Assembly: GCA_030673645.1 (NCBI GenBank)
Contig: DAOVIO010000008.1
Span: forward strand, 3,180 to 67,179
Source of the DNA: JAGLSB01 sp023135955
Lineage (GTDB): Bacteria > Bacteroidota > Bacteroidia > Bacteroidales > GCA-2748055
Reading direction: 5' to 3'
DNA length: 64,000 nt
Below, one piece after another: positions 51,141 to 60,559 of the stretch. Within the stretch, counting starts at the first letter, position 1. Each line of letters begins with the position of its first letter. A model generated the notes under the pieces. It was not told the DNA's origin. It did no database searches and was given only the letters and a program-made list of their open reading frames with translations. The translations under genes were made by a program, and so were the position numbers.

Positions 51141-52184
51141 ATGATAAGGTTTGAAAGAATTGAAATATTATATTTATTGATTGTAATTCCGGTTTTGGTG
51201 CTGCTATACCTGATTGCCGTACATTCTTCGAAGAGAAAATTTAAAAAGTTTGCTTCCTACGAGATGAAAGAATTTCTTTTTCCATTGGAATCTGGTTTCA
51301 GGAAAGCATTGAAATTTGGTATTTGGATATTAGCCTACGGTATTCTAATAATCGCTTTAGCCGGCCCTCAAGTTGGGTCAAAGCTAAAAGAAGTACAAAA
51401 AAGAGGAAGAGAAATTGTAATTGCATTAGATGTTTCTAATTCAATGCTGTCGGAAGATATTAAACCGAACAGGCTCGAAATGGCGAAACAATCATTAAGC
51501 CGAATGTTGAATGAGATGGAAGATGACAAGGTTGGATTAATTGTTTTTGCAGGCGATGCTTATACCCAGATTCCCATTACTAACGATTACGGAGCTGCTC
51601 GTCTTTTTTTGAATACTGTATCACCTGAGATTGTATCGAAGCAGGGCACAGCTGTTGCTGCTGCAATTGAACTTGCCAGTCGTTCTTTTACTCCTGAATC
51701 AGGGAATGGAAATCAATATGGTGCTAAATCGAGGGCAATTATTATTATCACAGATGGTGAAAACCATGAAGGGGATGCTATCGTTGCTGCAAAAGAAGCA
51801 GCAGATAAAGGAATAATTATACATACCATTGGTTTGGGGAGTCCTGAAGGAGTTCCAATTCCAATTTACCCGGGAAGTCGTGAATTCAGAAGAGACAAAG
51901 ACGGAAATGTTGTTGTAAGTAAACTGGAAGAAACGGTTCTGAAGCAAATCGCAGGAATAACAAAGGGCTATTATGTAAGGGCAGGGAAAAATACTGCGGG
52001 TATTCAGCAACTTATGCTAAAGATTAATGAGCTCGAAACGGAAGAGTATACCACAAAGGTTTTTGCTGAATATATAGAACGATATCAGTTTTTTGTTGCG
52101 ATAGCTCTTTTTTTATTGCTGATAGAATTTTTGATAATGCAGAAAAAGAGTTTATGGATGAGTAAATTTAAATTATTTGTTTGA
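51141..52184 (+). CDS. batB: Aerotolerance protein BatB (VWA domain)
   Basis: 347 residues, same build as BatA: N-terminal membrane helices, a VWA domain with VIALDVSNSMLSEDIKPNR (MIDAS D-x-S-x-S kept) and IIIITDGENHEGDA, and a C-terminal membrane helix (FFVAIALFLLLIEFLIM). Probably a paralogue of BatA by duplication. Its stop codon is one base before the batC ATG. Confidence 0.95.
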   Translation: MIRFERIEILYLLIVIPVLVLLYLIAVHSSKRKFKKFASYEMKEFLFPLESGFRKALKFGIWILAYGILIIALAGPQVGSKLKEVQKRGREIVIALDVSNSMLSEDIKPNRLEMAKQSLSRMLNEMEDDKVGLIVFAGDAYTQIPITNDYGAARLFLNTVSPEIVSKQGTAVAAAIELASRSFTPESGNGNQYGAKSRAIIIITDGENHEGDAIVAAKEAADKGIIIHTIGLGSPEGVPIPIYPGSREFRRDKDGNVVVSKLEETVLKQIAGITKGYYVRAGKNTAGIQQLMLKINELETEEYTTKVFAEYIERYQFFVAIALFLLLIEFLIMQKKSLWMSKFKLFV

Positions 52185-52185
52185 G

Positions 52186-52878
52186 ATGAAGATATCAGTA
52201 ATTATTCTGTTAAGTATGGTATTTCTACCTTTGTCTTACGGGCAAAAGGAGAGGTCTTATAATAGAACAGGCGTAAAAAATTATAACTTAGGTGAATATA
52301 ACAATGCAGAAGTAGATTTTATGAAGGCGCTGGAAGTTGATTCAACAGCCTTTGCGGCCAATTACAATACTGCAGCTACTCTATACAAACTTGAAAAATA
52401 TGGAGAAGCAAACGAGATTCTTGCAAAGCTTGCAAACAATATTGAAAGCCCTCAACATCTTCCTGATATGCTGCATAATCTTGGGAATAATTTTTTGAAG
52501 CAAGATATGTACGAGCAAAGCATTGAAGCTTATAAGAATTCCTTACGTCTAAGACCCAGTGACGATGAAAGCAGATACAACCTCGCTTATGCACAAGCAA
52601 AGTTAAAGCAGCAGCAAGAAGAAAATAAGGACGACCAGAAACAGGATCAGGATAATAAGGATCAAGACGATCAGGAAGACAAGAAGGAAGATCAGCAGGA
52701 GCAACAGAATGAGGAAAATAAAGAACAGCAACAACAGCAACCTGAACCTAAGGAATTGTCAAAAGAAGATGTAGAAAGGATTCTTCAGGCAATTCAGGAA
52801 CAAGAAAAGGATGTAAAAGAAAAAGTTGATAAAGAAAAAGCCAAAGTTCAAAAAGTAAAAACAGAAAAGGATTGGTAA
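52186..52878 (+). CDS. batC: Aerotolerance protein BatC (TPR)
   Basis: About 230 residues from the ATG at 52186; an in-frame TTG three codons upstream overlaps batB and is less likely. Signal peptide (ending LSYGQ), three TPR units (YNRTGVKNYNLGEYNNAEVDF onward) and a strongly charged tail rich in Gln, Glu, Asp and Lys from about residue 145. Predicted periplasmic scaffold for the Bat complex. batD starts one base after the stop. Confidence 0.93.
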   Translation: MKISVIILLSMVFLPLSYGQKERSYNRTGVKNYNLGEYNNAEVDFMKALEVDSTAFAANYNTAATLYKLEKYGEANEILAKLANNIESPQHLPDMLHNLGNNFLKQDMYEQSIEAYKNSLRLRPSDDESRYNLAYAQAKLKQQQEENKDDQKQDQDNKDQDDQEDKKEDQQEQQNEENKEQQQQQPEPKELSKEDVERILQAIQEQEKDVKEKVDKEKAKVQKVKTEKDW

Positions 52879-52879
52879 A

Positions 52880-54685
52880 ATGAGAAGTTTAGTGAAATCA
52901 TCTCATATTAAATTATTTATCTTATTGATATCGTTTTATTTCGGTATTAGTTCCCTTGTAATTGCTCAGGAAAAAACCATTAAGGCAAGTGCTCCTTCGG
53001 TAGTTCAAGCTGGCACTGCCTTTAATTATTTGCTTTCTGGTGAAAACCAGGGGGAGGTGACCCTTGCTCCTCCAACTGGTGTGCGAATTCTGGCCGGACC
53101 ATCTCAAATGGTAAGCTTCCGTAGCTCAAATATTAATGGAAGAATGCAATCTGTTAAAGAAGTTAGTTATACTTATGTTATGATAGCTGACAAAGAGGGT
53201 GATTATATTATTCCTTCGGCATTAATTAAGTCGGGTCGCAAAGAATACATATCTAATGAAGTAAGGTTTAAAGCTGTTAATTCATCTTCAAGCATTGGCG
53301 AATCTACATCAACCGGACTGCCACCAGCTGTTATTGTTCAACTTATTCCATCAAAAAGAAGTATTTATGAAGGAGAACAAATTGTCTTATCAACCAAAGT
53401 TTTAGTTAGGGAACAACTTCAGATAACTGGATTGAATTCTGCTTCTTCTGAAGGATTTTGGACAGAAGTTCTGGAGCCTGATGAGTTCGCCTTAAATGAA
53501 ACAGTTGAAGGGCAGGCATATAGGACTCAGGTTATTAAACGCGATTTACTTACTGCTCAGAAAAAAGGAGAAGTAAAAATCGGGCCCTCAGTTATGGATG
53601 TAACCATTCAGAAAAAAGTAAAAAGTAGAAACAGTTTTTTCAATGATCCATTTTTTGATAATGCTTTTGGATCTTATGAAAATGTTCCACAGTCAGTTAA
53701 GTCAAATATTCTTACATTAAATATTAAACCTTTACCTGATAATGCGCCGGAAAATTTTAAAGGTGCAGTAGGAAGTTTTAAGATTACTTCAAGTTTGAAC
53801 AAGGACAGTATAGAAACTAATGATGCCATTTCCCTTATAGTTAAATATTCGGGGAAAGGTAACCTAAGTCTTATTACAGCACCTGATCTTGATTTACCAC
53901 CGGATCTGGAAGTGTTTGAACCCAAGAGAGTAGCGAAGTTAAAACATGATGTTTCGGGCACTACAGGAACATTAAGTTTTGAATACACACTTATTCCCAG
54001 ACATTCGGGAAATTACAGAATTTCACCTATTAATATTAGTTTCTTTAATCCTGGTACAGCTCGGTACGATCGTTATATATCAGATGTTTTTGAATTTTTC
54101 GCGACAGGCGAAAATAATGAATCTGAAAAAGGAGGAATGATTAGTGGTGGATTTTTCAGAGATGAGGTATCAAATCTTAATACAGATATTGTTTATATTA
54201 AAACTTCTTCTCCAAAACTATATATCAATGGCAGCTACCTGATATTGAAAAATGGGGTATACATTTATTTTGTCTCCGGCTTATTAATGCTTGTAATATC
54301 TTTTTTCTTGTGGAGAAAGAAACTTGAAAAAGAGTCGGATGTATTTTATACCCGAAATAAAAAGGCATGGAAAAAGACTAAGAAACGACTTAAAAGAGGA
54401 TCCGAATTACTTAAAAAGGATGATGATGGATTTTATGAGGAAATATTAAGAGCAATAGAAGATTACCTGGCCGATAGGTTAAGCATAAATAAATCTGATT
54501 TATCTCGCGAGAAAATTAAATCTGAACTTGCTCTCCGAAAACTGCCTGAAGAAGTAATAATAATTTTAATGCAACTTATGGATGATTGTGAAATTGCCAG
54601 ATATTCGACTGAAGAAAGTGCTGATAAGAAGAAAGTTTATGAGAATGCAGTAAGGTGCTTAACTGAAATTGAACAAAAGCTTTAA
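52880..54685 (+). CDS. batD: Aerotolerance protein BatD
   Basis: 601 residues: signal peptide (about 1-30), a long periplasmic region of repeated beta domains (VQAGTAFNYLLSGEN; PSKRSIYEGEQIVLSTKVLV; SLNKDSIETNDAISLIVKYSGKGNL), one transmembrane helix around 450-470, and a cytosolic tail of about 130 basic helical residues. Matches BatD (Oxygen_tol family). Expected to sit in the inner membrane with BatA and BatB. Confidence 0.94.
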   Translation: MRSLVKSSHIKLFILLISFYFGISSLVIAQEKTIKASAPSVVQAGTAFNYLLSGENQGEVTLAPPTGVRILAGPSQMVSFRSSNINGRMQSVKEVSYTYVMIADKEGDYIIPSALIKSGRKEYISNEVRFKAVNSSSSIGESTSTGLPPAVIVQLIPSKRSIYEGEQIVLSTKVLVREQLQITGLNSASSEGFWTEVLEPDEFALNETVEGQAYRTQVIKRDLLTAQKKGEVKIGPSVMDVTIQKKVKSRNSFFNDPFFDNAFGSYENVPQSVKSNILTLNIKPLPDNAPENFKGAVGSFKITSSLNKDSIETNDAISLIVKYSGKGNLSLITAPDLDLPPDLEVFEPKRVAKLKHDVSGTTGTLSFEYTLIPRHSGNYRISPINISFFNPGTARYDRYISDVFEFFATGENNESEKGGMISGGFFRDEVSNLNTDIVYIKTSSPKLYINGSYLILKNGVYIYFVSGLLMLVISFFLWRKKLEKESDVFYTRNKKAWKKTKKRLKRGSELLKKDDDGFYEEILRAIEDYLADRLSINKSDLSREKIKSELALRKLPEEVIIILMQLMDDCEIARYSTEESADKKKVYENAVRCLTEIEQKL

Positions 54686-54688
54686 AAA

Positions 54689-55450
54689 ATGAAAAGGAAT
54701 TTTGTCAGTTTTATATTGCTAATTGTATCAGTATTTATGCTTGAGGCTAGCCCTGAAGTAGATACTTTATTTAACCAGGCGAATAAACTATATCAACAAT
54801 CCGAATATGAAAAAGCTATTGGCTTTTATTCTAAAATTGACAGTCTGGGCTACAAGTCCTCTGAAGTTTATTTTAATATGGCGAATTCATATTTTCGTTC
54901 CAATAAACTTGGTAAAGCCAGATTATACTATGAACGAGCCCTGTTAATTAGCCCATCTGATGAAGAGATTAATGCGAATTTGGAATTTCTGGAATCCATG
55001 CTTACCGATAGATTTGATATGGTTCCTGAATTTTTTATTAAAACATGGTTAAGAAAGGTTATTTTGGGTCTACATCCAGATAAGTGGATGATAATTAGTT
55101 TAATTTTATTTACTCTTTTTCTCATTGGTGGTTTAATCTATATTTTTATAAAATCCATAGCAATCCGGAGAATTGGAATTCTTGTTGCTATTGTAGCCTT
55201 TTTTCTTTCAACTTTCAGCTTTGGATTGTCATTTATTAGTTATCAGAAAGTTTCGGAACCCTTAACAGCAGTTATTATGGAAGGCGGACAAGTAGTGAAA
55301 TCTGCACCCAGACAGAGTGGAAAGGAATTGTTTATTTTACATCTGGGTAGCAAAGTATATATCGAAAATTCTATAGATACCTGGAAAGAAATAAGAATAA
55401 GTGATGGCCGAAAAGGTTGGGTTCCTGCCGAAAGTATTGAGGGAATTTAA
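54689..55450 (+). CDS. batE: Aerotolerance protein BatE (TPR and SH3-like)
   Basis: 253 residues: signal peptide, TPR region (LFNQANKLYQQSEYEKAIGFY onward), two membrane helices around 130-150 and 158-180, and a C-terminal bacterial SH3-like domain (VIMEGGQVVKSAPRQSGKELFILHLGSKVYI). This fits BatE, the last gene of the operon. The acyltransferase gene follows after 57 nt. Confidence 0.93.
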   Translation: MKRNFVSFILLIVSVFMLEASPEVDTLFNQANKLYQQSEYEKAIGFYSKIDSLGYKSSEVYFNMANSYFRSNKLGKARLYYERALLISPSDEEINANLEFLESMLTDRFDMVPEFFIKTWLRKVILGLHPDKWMIISLILFTLFLIGGLIYIFIKSIAIRRIGILVAIVAFFLSTFSFGLSFISYQKVSEPLTAVIMEGGQVVKSAPRQSGKELFILHLGSKVYIENSIDTWKEIRISDGRKGWVPAESIEGI

Positions 55451-55507
55451 AATTCAAATTCATATATTTGGCAATTATTTTTTTTAATTCTCAATTGGGA
55501 TACACAA

Positions 55508-56932
55508 ATGCTATTCAATTCAACTGTATTTTTTGGATTCTTCCTCATTGTATTGATAGCCTATTTCAGCTTTAAAAAATCTTACAAACTTCAAAATATT
55601 CTTTTACTAATCTCCAGTTATGTCTTCTATGGGTACTGGGATTGGCGATTTTTATTTCTTATTGCTCTGTCAACTGTCATCGACTTTTTTGTCGGGAAAA
55701 CTCTTCATGGAGAACAAAATGAGAGAAAACGTAAACAGTTACTATTTATTTCCGTCTTTGCTAATCTGTCGATACTTGGATTTTTTAAATACTTCAATTT
55801 TTTTGCAGATAGTTTTACAGATGTACTAAATCTTTTTGGTTTTCATGGAGATATGATAACACTTAAGGTTATCCTACCGGTTGGCATTTCATTCTATACA
55901 TTCCAAACGATGAGCTATACTATCGATATTTATAGGAAGAAACTGAAACCTACAAAAGATTTTATCGATTTTGCTCTTTTTGTGTCATTTTTCCCTCAGC
56001 TTGTTGCTGGTCCAATTGAAAGGGCTGTTAATCTATTGCCACAGATATCTAAAGCTAGAATAATAAAAAAGGAGCAGATTTATGCCGGTATATTTTTAAT
56101 TCTATGGGGATACTTTAAGAAAGTTGTTATTGCTGATAATATGGGATTGCTGGCAGATAGAATTTTTAATAATTATGAATCCTTTCATGGTATTGATTTA
56201 TATATTGGTATTATCGCCTTTAGTATTCAGATTTATGGTGATTTCTCCGGTTATTCAGATATTGCCAGGGGAATTGCTAAATTATTAGGATTTGATCTGA
56301 TGGTTAATTTTCGATTACCATATTTTGCAATAAACCCAAGTGATTTCTGGAACCGATGGCATATTTCACTTTCCAGTTGGCTACGTGATTATCTATACAT
56401 ATCCTTAGGGGGAAATAGGAAGGGTAATCTAAAAACTTACAGGAATTTGGGCCTGACAATGCTGCTAGGGGGCTTATGGCATGGTGCTTCCTGGAATTTT
56501 GTTCTGTGGGGAGCATTTCATGGTATTATATTGATCGTATATAGATATATTGGATTTGTGAAGCTACCTGATGGTATGAGGGGAATGAATATTAAGGCTA
56601 TTTTCAAGCGGTGGGGCAGTATGATCATTATGTTATTGATCACACTCTTTGGTTGGCTTATCTTTAGAGTGGATTCAATGGATCAATTTGAATACTTTCT
56701 AAAATATATGTATCTAAGACCCAGTGGTTTTACCTCTGAGTTTTTAAAATTAATATTTTGGTTCAGTTTGCCGCTTATTATAATGCAGATCTTTCAACAT
56801 ATTAAGAAAGATTTATTAGTTGTTTTGCGCCTGCCTAATATAATTTTGATAGTCCTATTTAGTATAATGCTATTAATAATATTCATTTTCGGTGCACAGG
56901 AAGCTAGTGAATTCATTTATTTTCAGTTCTGA
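55508..56932 (+). CDS. Membrane-bound O-acyltransferase (MBOAT, AlgI-like)
   Basis: 474 residues and about eleven hydrophobic helices. MBOAT signatures: LPVGISFYTFQTMSYTIDIYR, FPQLVAGPIERA, NPSDFWNRWHISLSSWLRDYLYI, and the active-site His in GGLWHGASWNFVLWGAFHG. Members such as AlgI and DltB pass acyl groups across the membrane to a polysaccharide or teichoic acid with a partner protein. The next gene, 2 nt away, encodes such a partner candidate. The acceptor here is unknown. Confidence 0.94.
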   Translation: MLFNSTVFFGFFLIVLIAYFSFKKSYKLQNILLLISSYVFYGYWDWRFLFLIALSTVIDFFVGKTLHGEQNERKRKQLLFISVFANLSILGFFKYFNFFADSFTDVLNLFGFHGDMITLKVILPVGISFYTFQTMSYTIDIYRKKLKPTKDFIDFALFVSFFPQLVAGPIERAVNLLPQISKARIIKKEQIYAGIFLILWGYFKKVVIADNMGLLADRIFNNYESFHGIDLYIGIIAFSIQIYGDFSGYSDIARGIAKLLGFDLMVNFRLPYFAINPSDFWNRWHISLSSWLRDYLYISLGGNRKGNLKTYRNLGLTMLLGGLWHGASWNFVLWGAFHGIILIVYRYIGFVKLPDGMRGMNIKAIFKRWGSMIIMLLITLFGWLIFRVDSMDQFEYFLKYMYLRPSGFTSEFLKLIFWFSLPLIIMQIFQHIKKDLLVVLRLPNIILIVLFSIMLLIIFIFGAQEASEFIYFQF

Positions 56933-56934
56933 TT

Positions 56935-57951
56935 ATGGATAAACTACCAATTGAAATATTGAAAAAAATTAGCAATAGGAAAATTGTCAGCCTAATCGTA
57001 ATTCCTTTGCTTGTTGCATTTTTGGTAAACCTATATTTGATATTTTATTTCGAGAGATTTAGCCCCAATCCTTTCTATTTTATTGTAAATAAAAAACTTA
57101 GTATTTTAAAAAAAATTGATAAGAAAGTTGATTGGCTTGTTGTTGGTGATTCCAGTGGCAATCAGGGTGTAAATCCTGCAATTATTAAAGATTCCATTGG
57201 GGGTTCATCTTATAATCTGTGCACCTTTGCCGATATGGGTCTAATGGATGGTTGTTGGATGCTTGATTATCTGATTAAAAGTGATTTAGCTCCGAAAAAT
57301 GTTATTATGGTTCAGGTCTATGATAGCTGGAATAGAAATGTATATCCTGCTTTATTTGGACAATATCCTTTTAGCTGGATATACAGGAAGGCTGTTGAAC
57401 CCGAATTATTTATTCCAGAACAATATCGGAAAGATGTATTTTACTCTCATTTTCTACCAATTATTCATCAGGCAGACAGAATTCCTGATCGTATAAAAAC
57501 TTTGCGAAGTTTTAAGCAGAAATTGGCTTATATTGATGATAACGGATATAATCCATATACTTTTGGTGTGAATGAATACGAGATCAATGCTGATTTTAAG
57601 TATCACCTGAAGTATACAACTGATAGAGAGCCCTATATATCTCCTCATAACTTGATTGCAATTAAATATTTACAAGAAATATCAGAAAATACCGATATCA
57701 ATATTTACCTTGCTAATAGTCCCCTACATGATGAATTATTTGCAGATAGTACATTTAATAAATTTTACACGAAACTAAATGAGATCATTTCCAGTCATTT
57801 TAATGAATCGGGAAGGGTTCATTATATAAATAATCCTCCAATATTATTCAATAAGAGTCTGTTGCAAAGCTCAGATCATTTAACTGATGAAGGAGCAGAA
57901 ATTTTCACGCGACATTTGTTAAAAGAAATATCTAAAGCTAAGCTGGAATGA
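56935..57951 (+). CDS. Membrane-anchored SGNH-like partner of the MBOAT acyltransferase
   Basis: 338 residues with one N-terminal membrane helix (about 17-36) and a large extracytoplasmic domain. It begins VDWLVVGDSSGNQGVNPAIIKDSIG, a block-I-like G-D-S-S of SGNH hydrolases, and later has SSDHLTDEGAEIFTRHLL, fitting the D-x-x-H catalytic block. Proteins of this kind (AlgJ/AlgX/DltD analogues) accept the acyl group from the MBOAT and move it to the final acceptor. The tight spacing supports a two-component acylation system. Confidence 0.75.
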   Translation: MDKLPIEILKKISNRKIVSLIVIPLLVAFLVNLYLIFYFERFSPNPFYFIVNKKLSILKKIDKKVDWLVVGDSSGNQGVNPAIIKDSIGGSSYNLCTFADMGLMDGCWMLDYLIKSDLAPKNVIMVQVYDSWNRNVYPALFGQYPFSWIYRKAVEPELFIPEQYRKDVFYSHFLPIIHQADRIPDRIKTLRSFKQKLAYIDDNGYNPYTFGVNEYEINADFKYHLKYTTDREPYISPHNLIAIKYLQEISENTDINIYLANSPLHDELFADSTFNKFYTKLNEIISSHFNESGRVHYINNPPILFNKSLLQSSDHLTDEGAEIFTRHLLKEISKAKLE

Positions 57952-58015
57952 TTCTAAACTGTAAGACTAAATTATTCATTCTGAAAAAATTAAAAGCTAT
58001 CTGATAATTTATATT

Positions 58016-58023
58016 TAGCTTTG
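58016..58023 (+). promoter_or_regulatory. Candidate -7 promoter element of the SAM-riboswitch operon
   Basis: TAGCTTTG followed by CA, a full match to TAnnTTTG, about 30 nt before the riboswitch. No clear -33 element seen. Confidence 0.45.
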
Positions 58024-58052
58024 CAAGCAAATAAATCTTTCCAAATCGGGAT

Positions 58053-58158
58053 GATTTATATAGAAGAGGGGAGAGAACAGGCTCTTTGAACCTCTAGCAA
58101 CCGGCCCACCTCGGGAAATGGTGCTAATACCTGACCCCATTATGGGGAATTATAAATT
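58053..58158 (+). promoter_or_regulatory. SAM-I (S-box) riboswitch
   Basis: Core elements in order: AGAGGGGAGAG (58064), CAGGCTCTTTGAACCTCTAG, CAACCGGCC, then AAATGGTGCTAATACCTGACC (58116 on) and a CCCC/GGGG hairpin. The P1 helix can form between TTTATA (58056-58060 region) and TATAAA (58151-58156). This is the S-box layout; binding of S-adenosylmethionine turns off methionine-related genes. The expression platform (58159-58231) shows no clear T-run terminator, so control of translation initiation is possible. The downstream operon makes homocysteine, the methionine precursor, which fits. Confidence 0.92.
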
Positions 58159-58231
58159 GTTTTTAAACCCACAATAATAAAAACATAACTGTATATCAGT
58201 CTGTTTCAGATTATTGAATAAATAAAGTATT

Positions 58232-59383
58232 ATGACAAAAGGAAAAACTCTAGGGGAGATAAATGAAAAGATATCGCGTGGAGAAGCAATTGTATTAACT
58301 GCTGAAGAAGTTTCTGAAATGGCTAATGACATGAGCCCTGAGGAGATATTAAAGAAAGTTGATGTTGTGACTACGGCAACATTCGGCCCGATGTGTTCCT
58401 CAGGTATGTTTGTTAATTTCGGACATTCAGATCCTCCCATACGAATGGAAAAGGTTACATTGAACAATGTGCCAGTTCATTCTGGAATAGCGGCAGTTGA
58501 TGTTTATGTTGGTGCCACGGAAGAAAACCCATTCAATGAAAAATATGGCGGTGCTCATGTTATCGAAGATTTAATCTCTGGAAAAAAAGTCAAATTAAAG
58601 GCTTCAGCTAAAGGTACAGATTGTTATCCTGAAACAGAGCTCGAAACATATATCACCAAAGAATCTGTTAACGAAATGTTCATGTTTAATCCAAGGAATT
58701 CCTATCAGAATTATCCTTGTGCTATAAATACTTCCGGAAAGATTATTAATACCTATATGGGTTCTTTGTTGCCTAATATTGGAAGTGCTACCTTTTCAAC
58801 ATCAGGTGAGCTTAGCCCATTGCTTAACGATCCTGAAATGAAGACAATTGGAATAGGGACACGAATATTCCTTGGGGGAACTGAAGGTTATGTGGCATGG
58901 AATGGTACACAATTTAAAACTACTGGTGAAAAAAATGATCATGGAATTCCTATTGGAAATTCAGCCACCTTAGCAGTTATTGGTAATGCAAAAGACATGA
59001 GTCCTGAATATATTAAGGCCGCATATTTCGAGAAATATGGAGTCAGTATATTTATTGGAATTGGAATTCCCATACCAATTCTGGATGTGGAAATTGCAAA
59101 AGCGGTATCGATTAGAAATAGCCAGATAAACACAAATATTTGCGATTATAGTAAGCCTGATCATCCTGTAGTTGGTACTACCGATTATGAGAGTCTTTTC
59201 TCAGGTGTAATAACACTGGATGGTAAAAAAATAAGGACAGCATCATTGTCAAGTGTATTTAAAGCCCGGATTATTGCCGAGGAACTTAAAAGTTGGATTA
59301 AAGATGGAAAATTCTTACTTACAAATCCGGTCAGTTTATTCCCTGCAGAAACCAAATTGAACAAATTAGAAAGGAGAGATTAA
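58232..59383 (+). CDS. Homocysteine biosynthesis protein (DUF39/HcyBio, COG1900)
   Basis: 383 residues. Family motifs: VVTTATFGPMCSSGMFVNFGHSDPPIRM, AAVDVYVGAT, AKGTDCYPETE, and FLGGTEGYVAW. The archaeal homologue MA1821 is needed for homocysteine formation from aspartate semialdehyde and sulfide. Two Cys look conserved: one in PMCSSG and one in GTDCYPET, plausible persulfide sites. The CBS domains found at the C-terminus of some homologues are absent. First gene of an operon behind a SAM riboswitch; the ferredoxin gene follows after 1 nt. Confidence 0.93.
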   Translation: MTKGKTLGEINEKISRGEAIVLTAEEVSEMANDMSPEEILKKVDVVTTATFGPMCSSGMFVNFGHSDPPIRMEKVTLNNVPVHSGIAAVDVYVGATEENPFNEKYGGAHVIEDLISGKKVKLKASAKGTDCYPETELETYITKESVNEMFMFNPRNSYQNYPCAINTSGKIINTYMGSLLPNIGSATFSTSGELSPLLNDPEMKTIGIGTRIFLGGTEGYVAWNGTQFKTTGEKNDHGIPIGNSATLAVIGNAKDMSPEYIKAAYFEKYGVSIFIGIGIPIPILDVEIAKAVSIRNSQINTNICDYSKPDHPVVGTTDYESLFSGVITLDGKKIRTASLSSVFKARIIAEELKSWIKDGKFLLTNPVSLFPAETKLNKLERRD

Positions 59384-59384
59384 T

Positions 59385-59792
59385 ATGAAAAAGCGACTTG
59401 TACTAACTTTCCCGGCAAATCGCGTTAACGAGCCGGTTACATACAAATTGATTAAGGAATATGATATACTCGTGAATATTCTTAATGCTGATATTACACC
59501 TGGAAGAAAGGGTAAATTACTTGTTGAGTTGAAATCATCAAAGGAAAACATTGATAAGGCCATCAATTATATTGAAAGTACGGAAATTCAATGGAGTCCT
59601 GCTGTTAAAAGCATACAACTCGATTACGACAATTGCATTCACTGCGGAAGTTGTTCATCTGTTTGCTTTGCTGAGGCCTTGGAAATGGATAGTGATACCA
59701 GGAAACTCATATTTACTCCTGAAAAATGTATTATTTGTGAACTTTGTCTTACTGCATGTCCATTACAATTATTCGATTTGAAACTTACTTGA
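59385..59792 (+). CDS. NIL-domain ferredoxin for homocysteine biosynthesis
   Basis: 135 residues. The N-terminal NIL-like domain (RLVLTFPANRVNEPVTYKLI, about 1-75) is followed by two 4Fe-4S motifs, CIHCGSCSSVC and CIICELCLTAC. The archaeal counterpart MA1822 works with the DUF39 protein in homocysteine synthesis and probably supplies electrons for sulfur transfer. The stop TGA overlaps the ATG of the next gene (TGATG). Confidence 0.93.
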   Translation: MKKRLVLTFPANRVNEPVTYKLIKEYDILVNILNADITPGRKGKLLVELKSSKENIDKAINYIESTEIQWSPAVKSIQLDYDNCIHCGSCSSVCFAEALEMDSDTRKLIFTPEKCIICELCLTACPLQLFDLKLT

Positions 59793-60535
59793 TGTATGAA
59801 CCCAGAACATACCGTAAAAATCTAAATACAGATCGATTTGAATATGCCAGAATAATTGTTGAAGAATCGGATTTATGGTTAGGAATTGAAAAGAGCAGAA
59901 TTAAAAAAGTAGACCAAAAGCTTGTTCAAAATGAAATACTTCGACTAAGGACAATTTTAAAAGATTATATTGGCTTGAATCCGGATTTCCTTCAATCAAT
60001 GAAACCAATTGAAATTTATGAGAATGATCCGCCAATTATTAAAAAGCTTAAAGAAACGGGAATCATAAGTCATACTGGACCAATGACCGGCGTTGCCGGT
60101 CTGATTGCAGAACTAATTACTAATTTTATTCAAAATTCTTTTGATATTCAGGAAGTTATTGTTGAAAACGGTGGGGATATTTGCATGAAGATAAATTCAG
60201 AATTAAATCTTGCTGTTGCAGCAGGCAAGAATTCCGGTTTTAATAATTTGGGCCTTAAAATTTTACCCTCTGAAGAAGTAATCGGGATTTGCAGTTCCTC
60301 AGGAACATTTGGTCACTCTATTAGCTTTGGAAAAGCTGATTTATTAACAGTTATTTCGCATGACACCACACTTGCTGATGCATGGGCAACATCACTGGCA
60401 AATAAAATTAATAAAGAAGAAGATATCCAGACTTTATGTAATATCCTACCTGAAAATATTATAGGACTTTTAGCAATAAAAGATAAAAAGATTGCATATA
60501 AAGGAGATTATGAATTACTTAAGTTAGCGCACTAA
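59792..60535 (+). CDS. UPF0280 (COG2122) family protein, ApbE-like
   Basis: 247 residues from the ATG at 59792, which overlaps the ferredoxin stop; a longer frame upstream would lie within that gene. MYEPRTYRKNLN, a central TGPMTGVAGLIAEL, VIVENGGDICMKI and SHDTTLADAWATSLANK match UPF0280, a relative of ApbE. COG2122 proteins (for example MA1715) are genetically linked to sulfide assimilation into homocysteine in methanogens, as I recall. Operon position supports that role here. Confidence 0.9.
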   Translation: MYEPRTYRKNLNTDRFEYARIIVEESDLWLGIEKSRIKKVDQKLVQNEILRLRTILKDYIGLNPDFLQSMKPIEIYENDPPIIKKLKETGIISHTGPMTGVAGLIAELITNFIQNSFDIQEVIVENGGDICMKINSELNLAVAAGKNSGFNNLGLKILPSEEVIGICSSSGTFGHSISFGKADLLTVISHDTTLADAWATSLANKINKEEDIQTLCNILPENIIGLLAIKDKKIAYKGDYELLKLAH

Positions 60536-60559
60536 TTCTTATCATCTTCGTCGTCTGAT

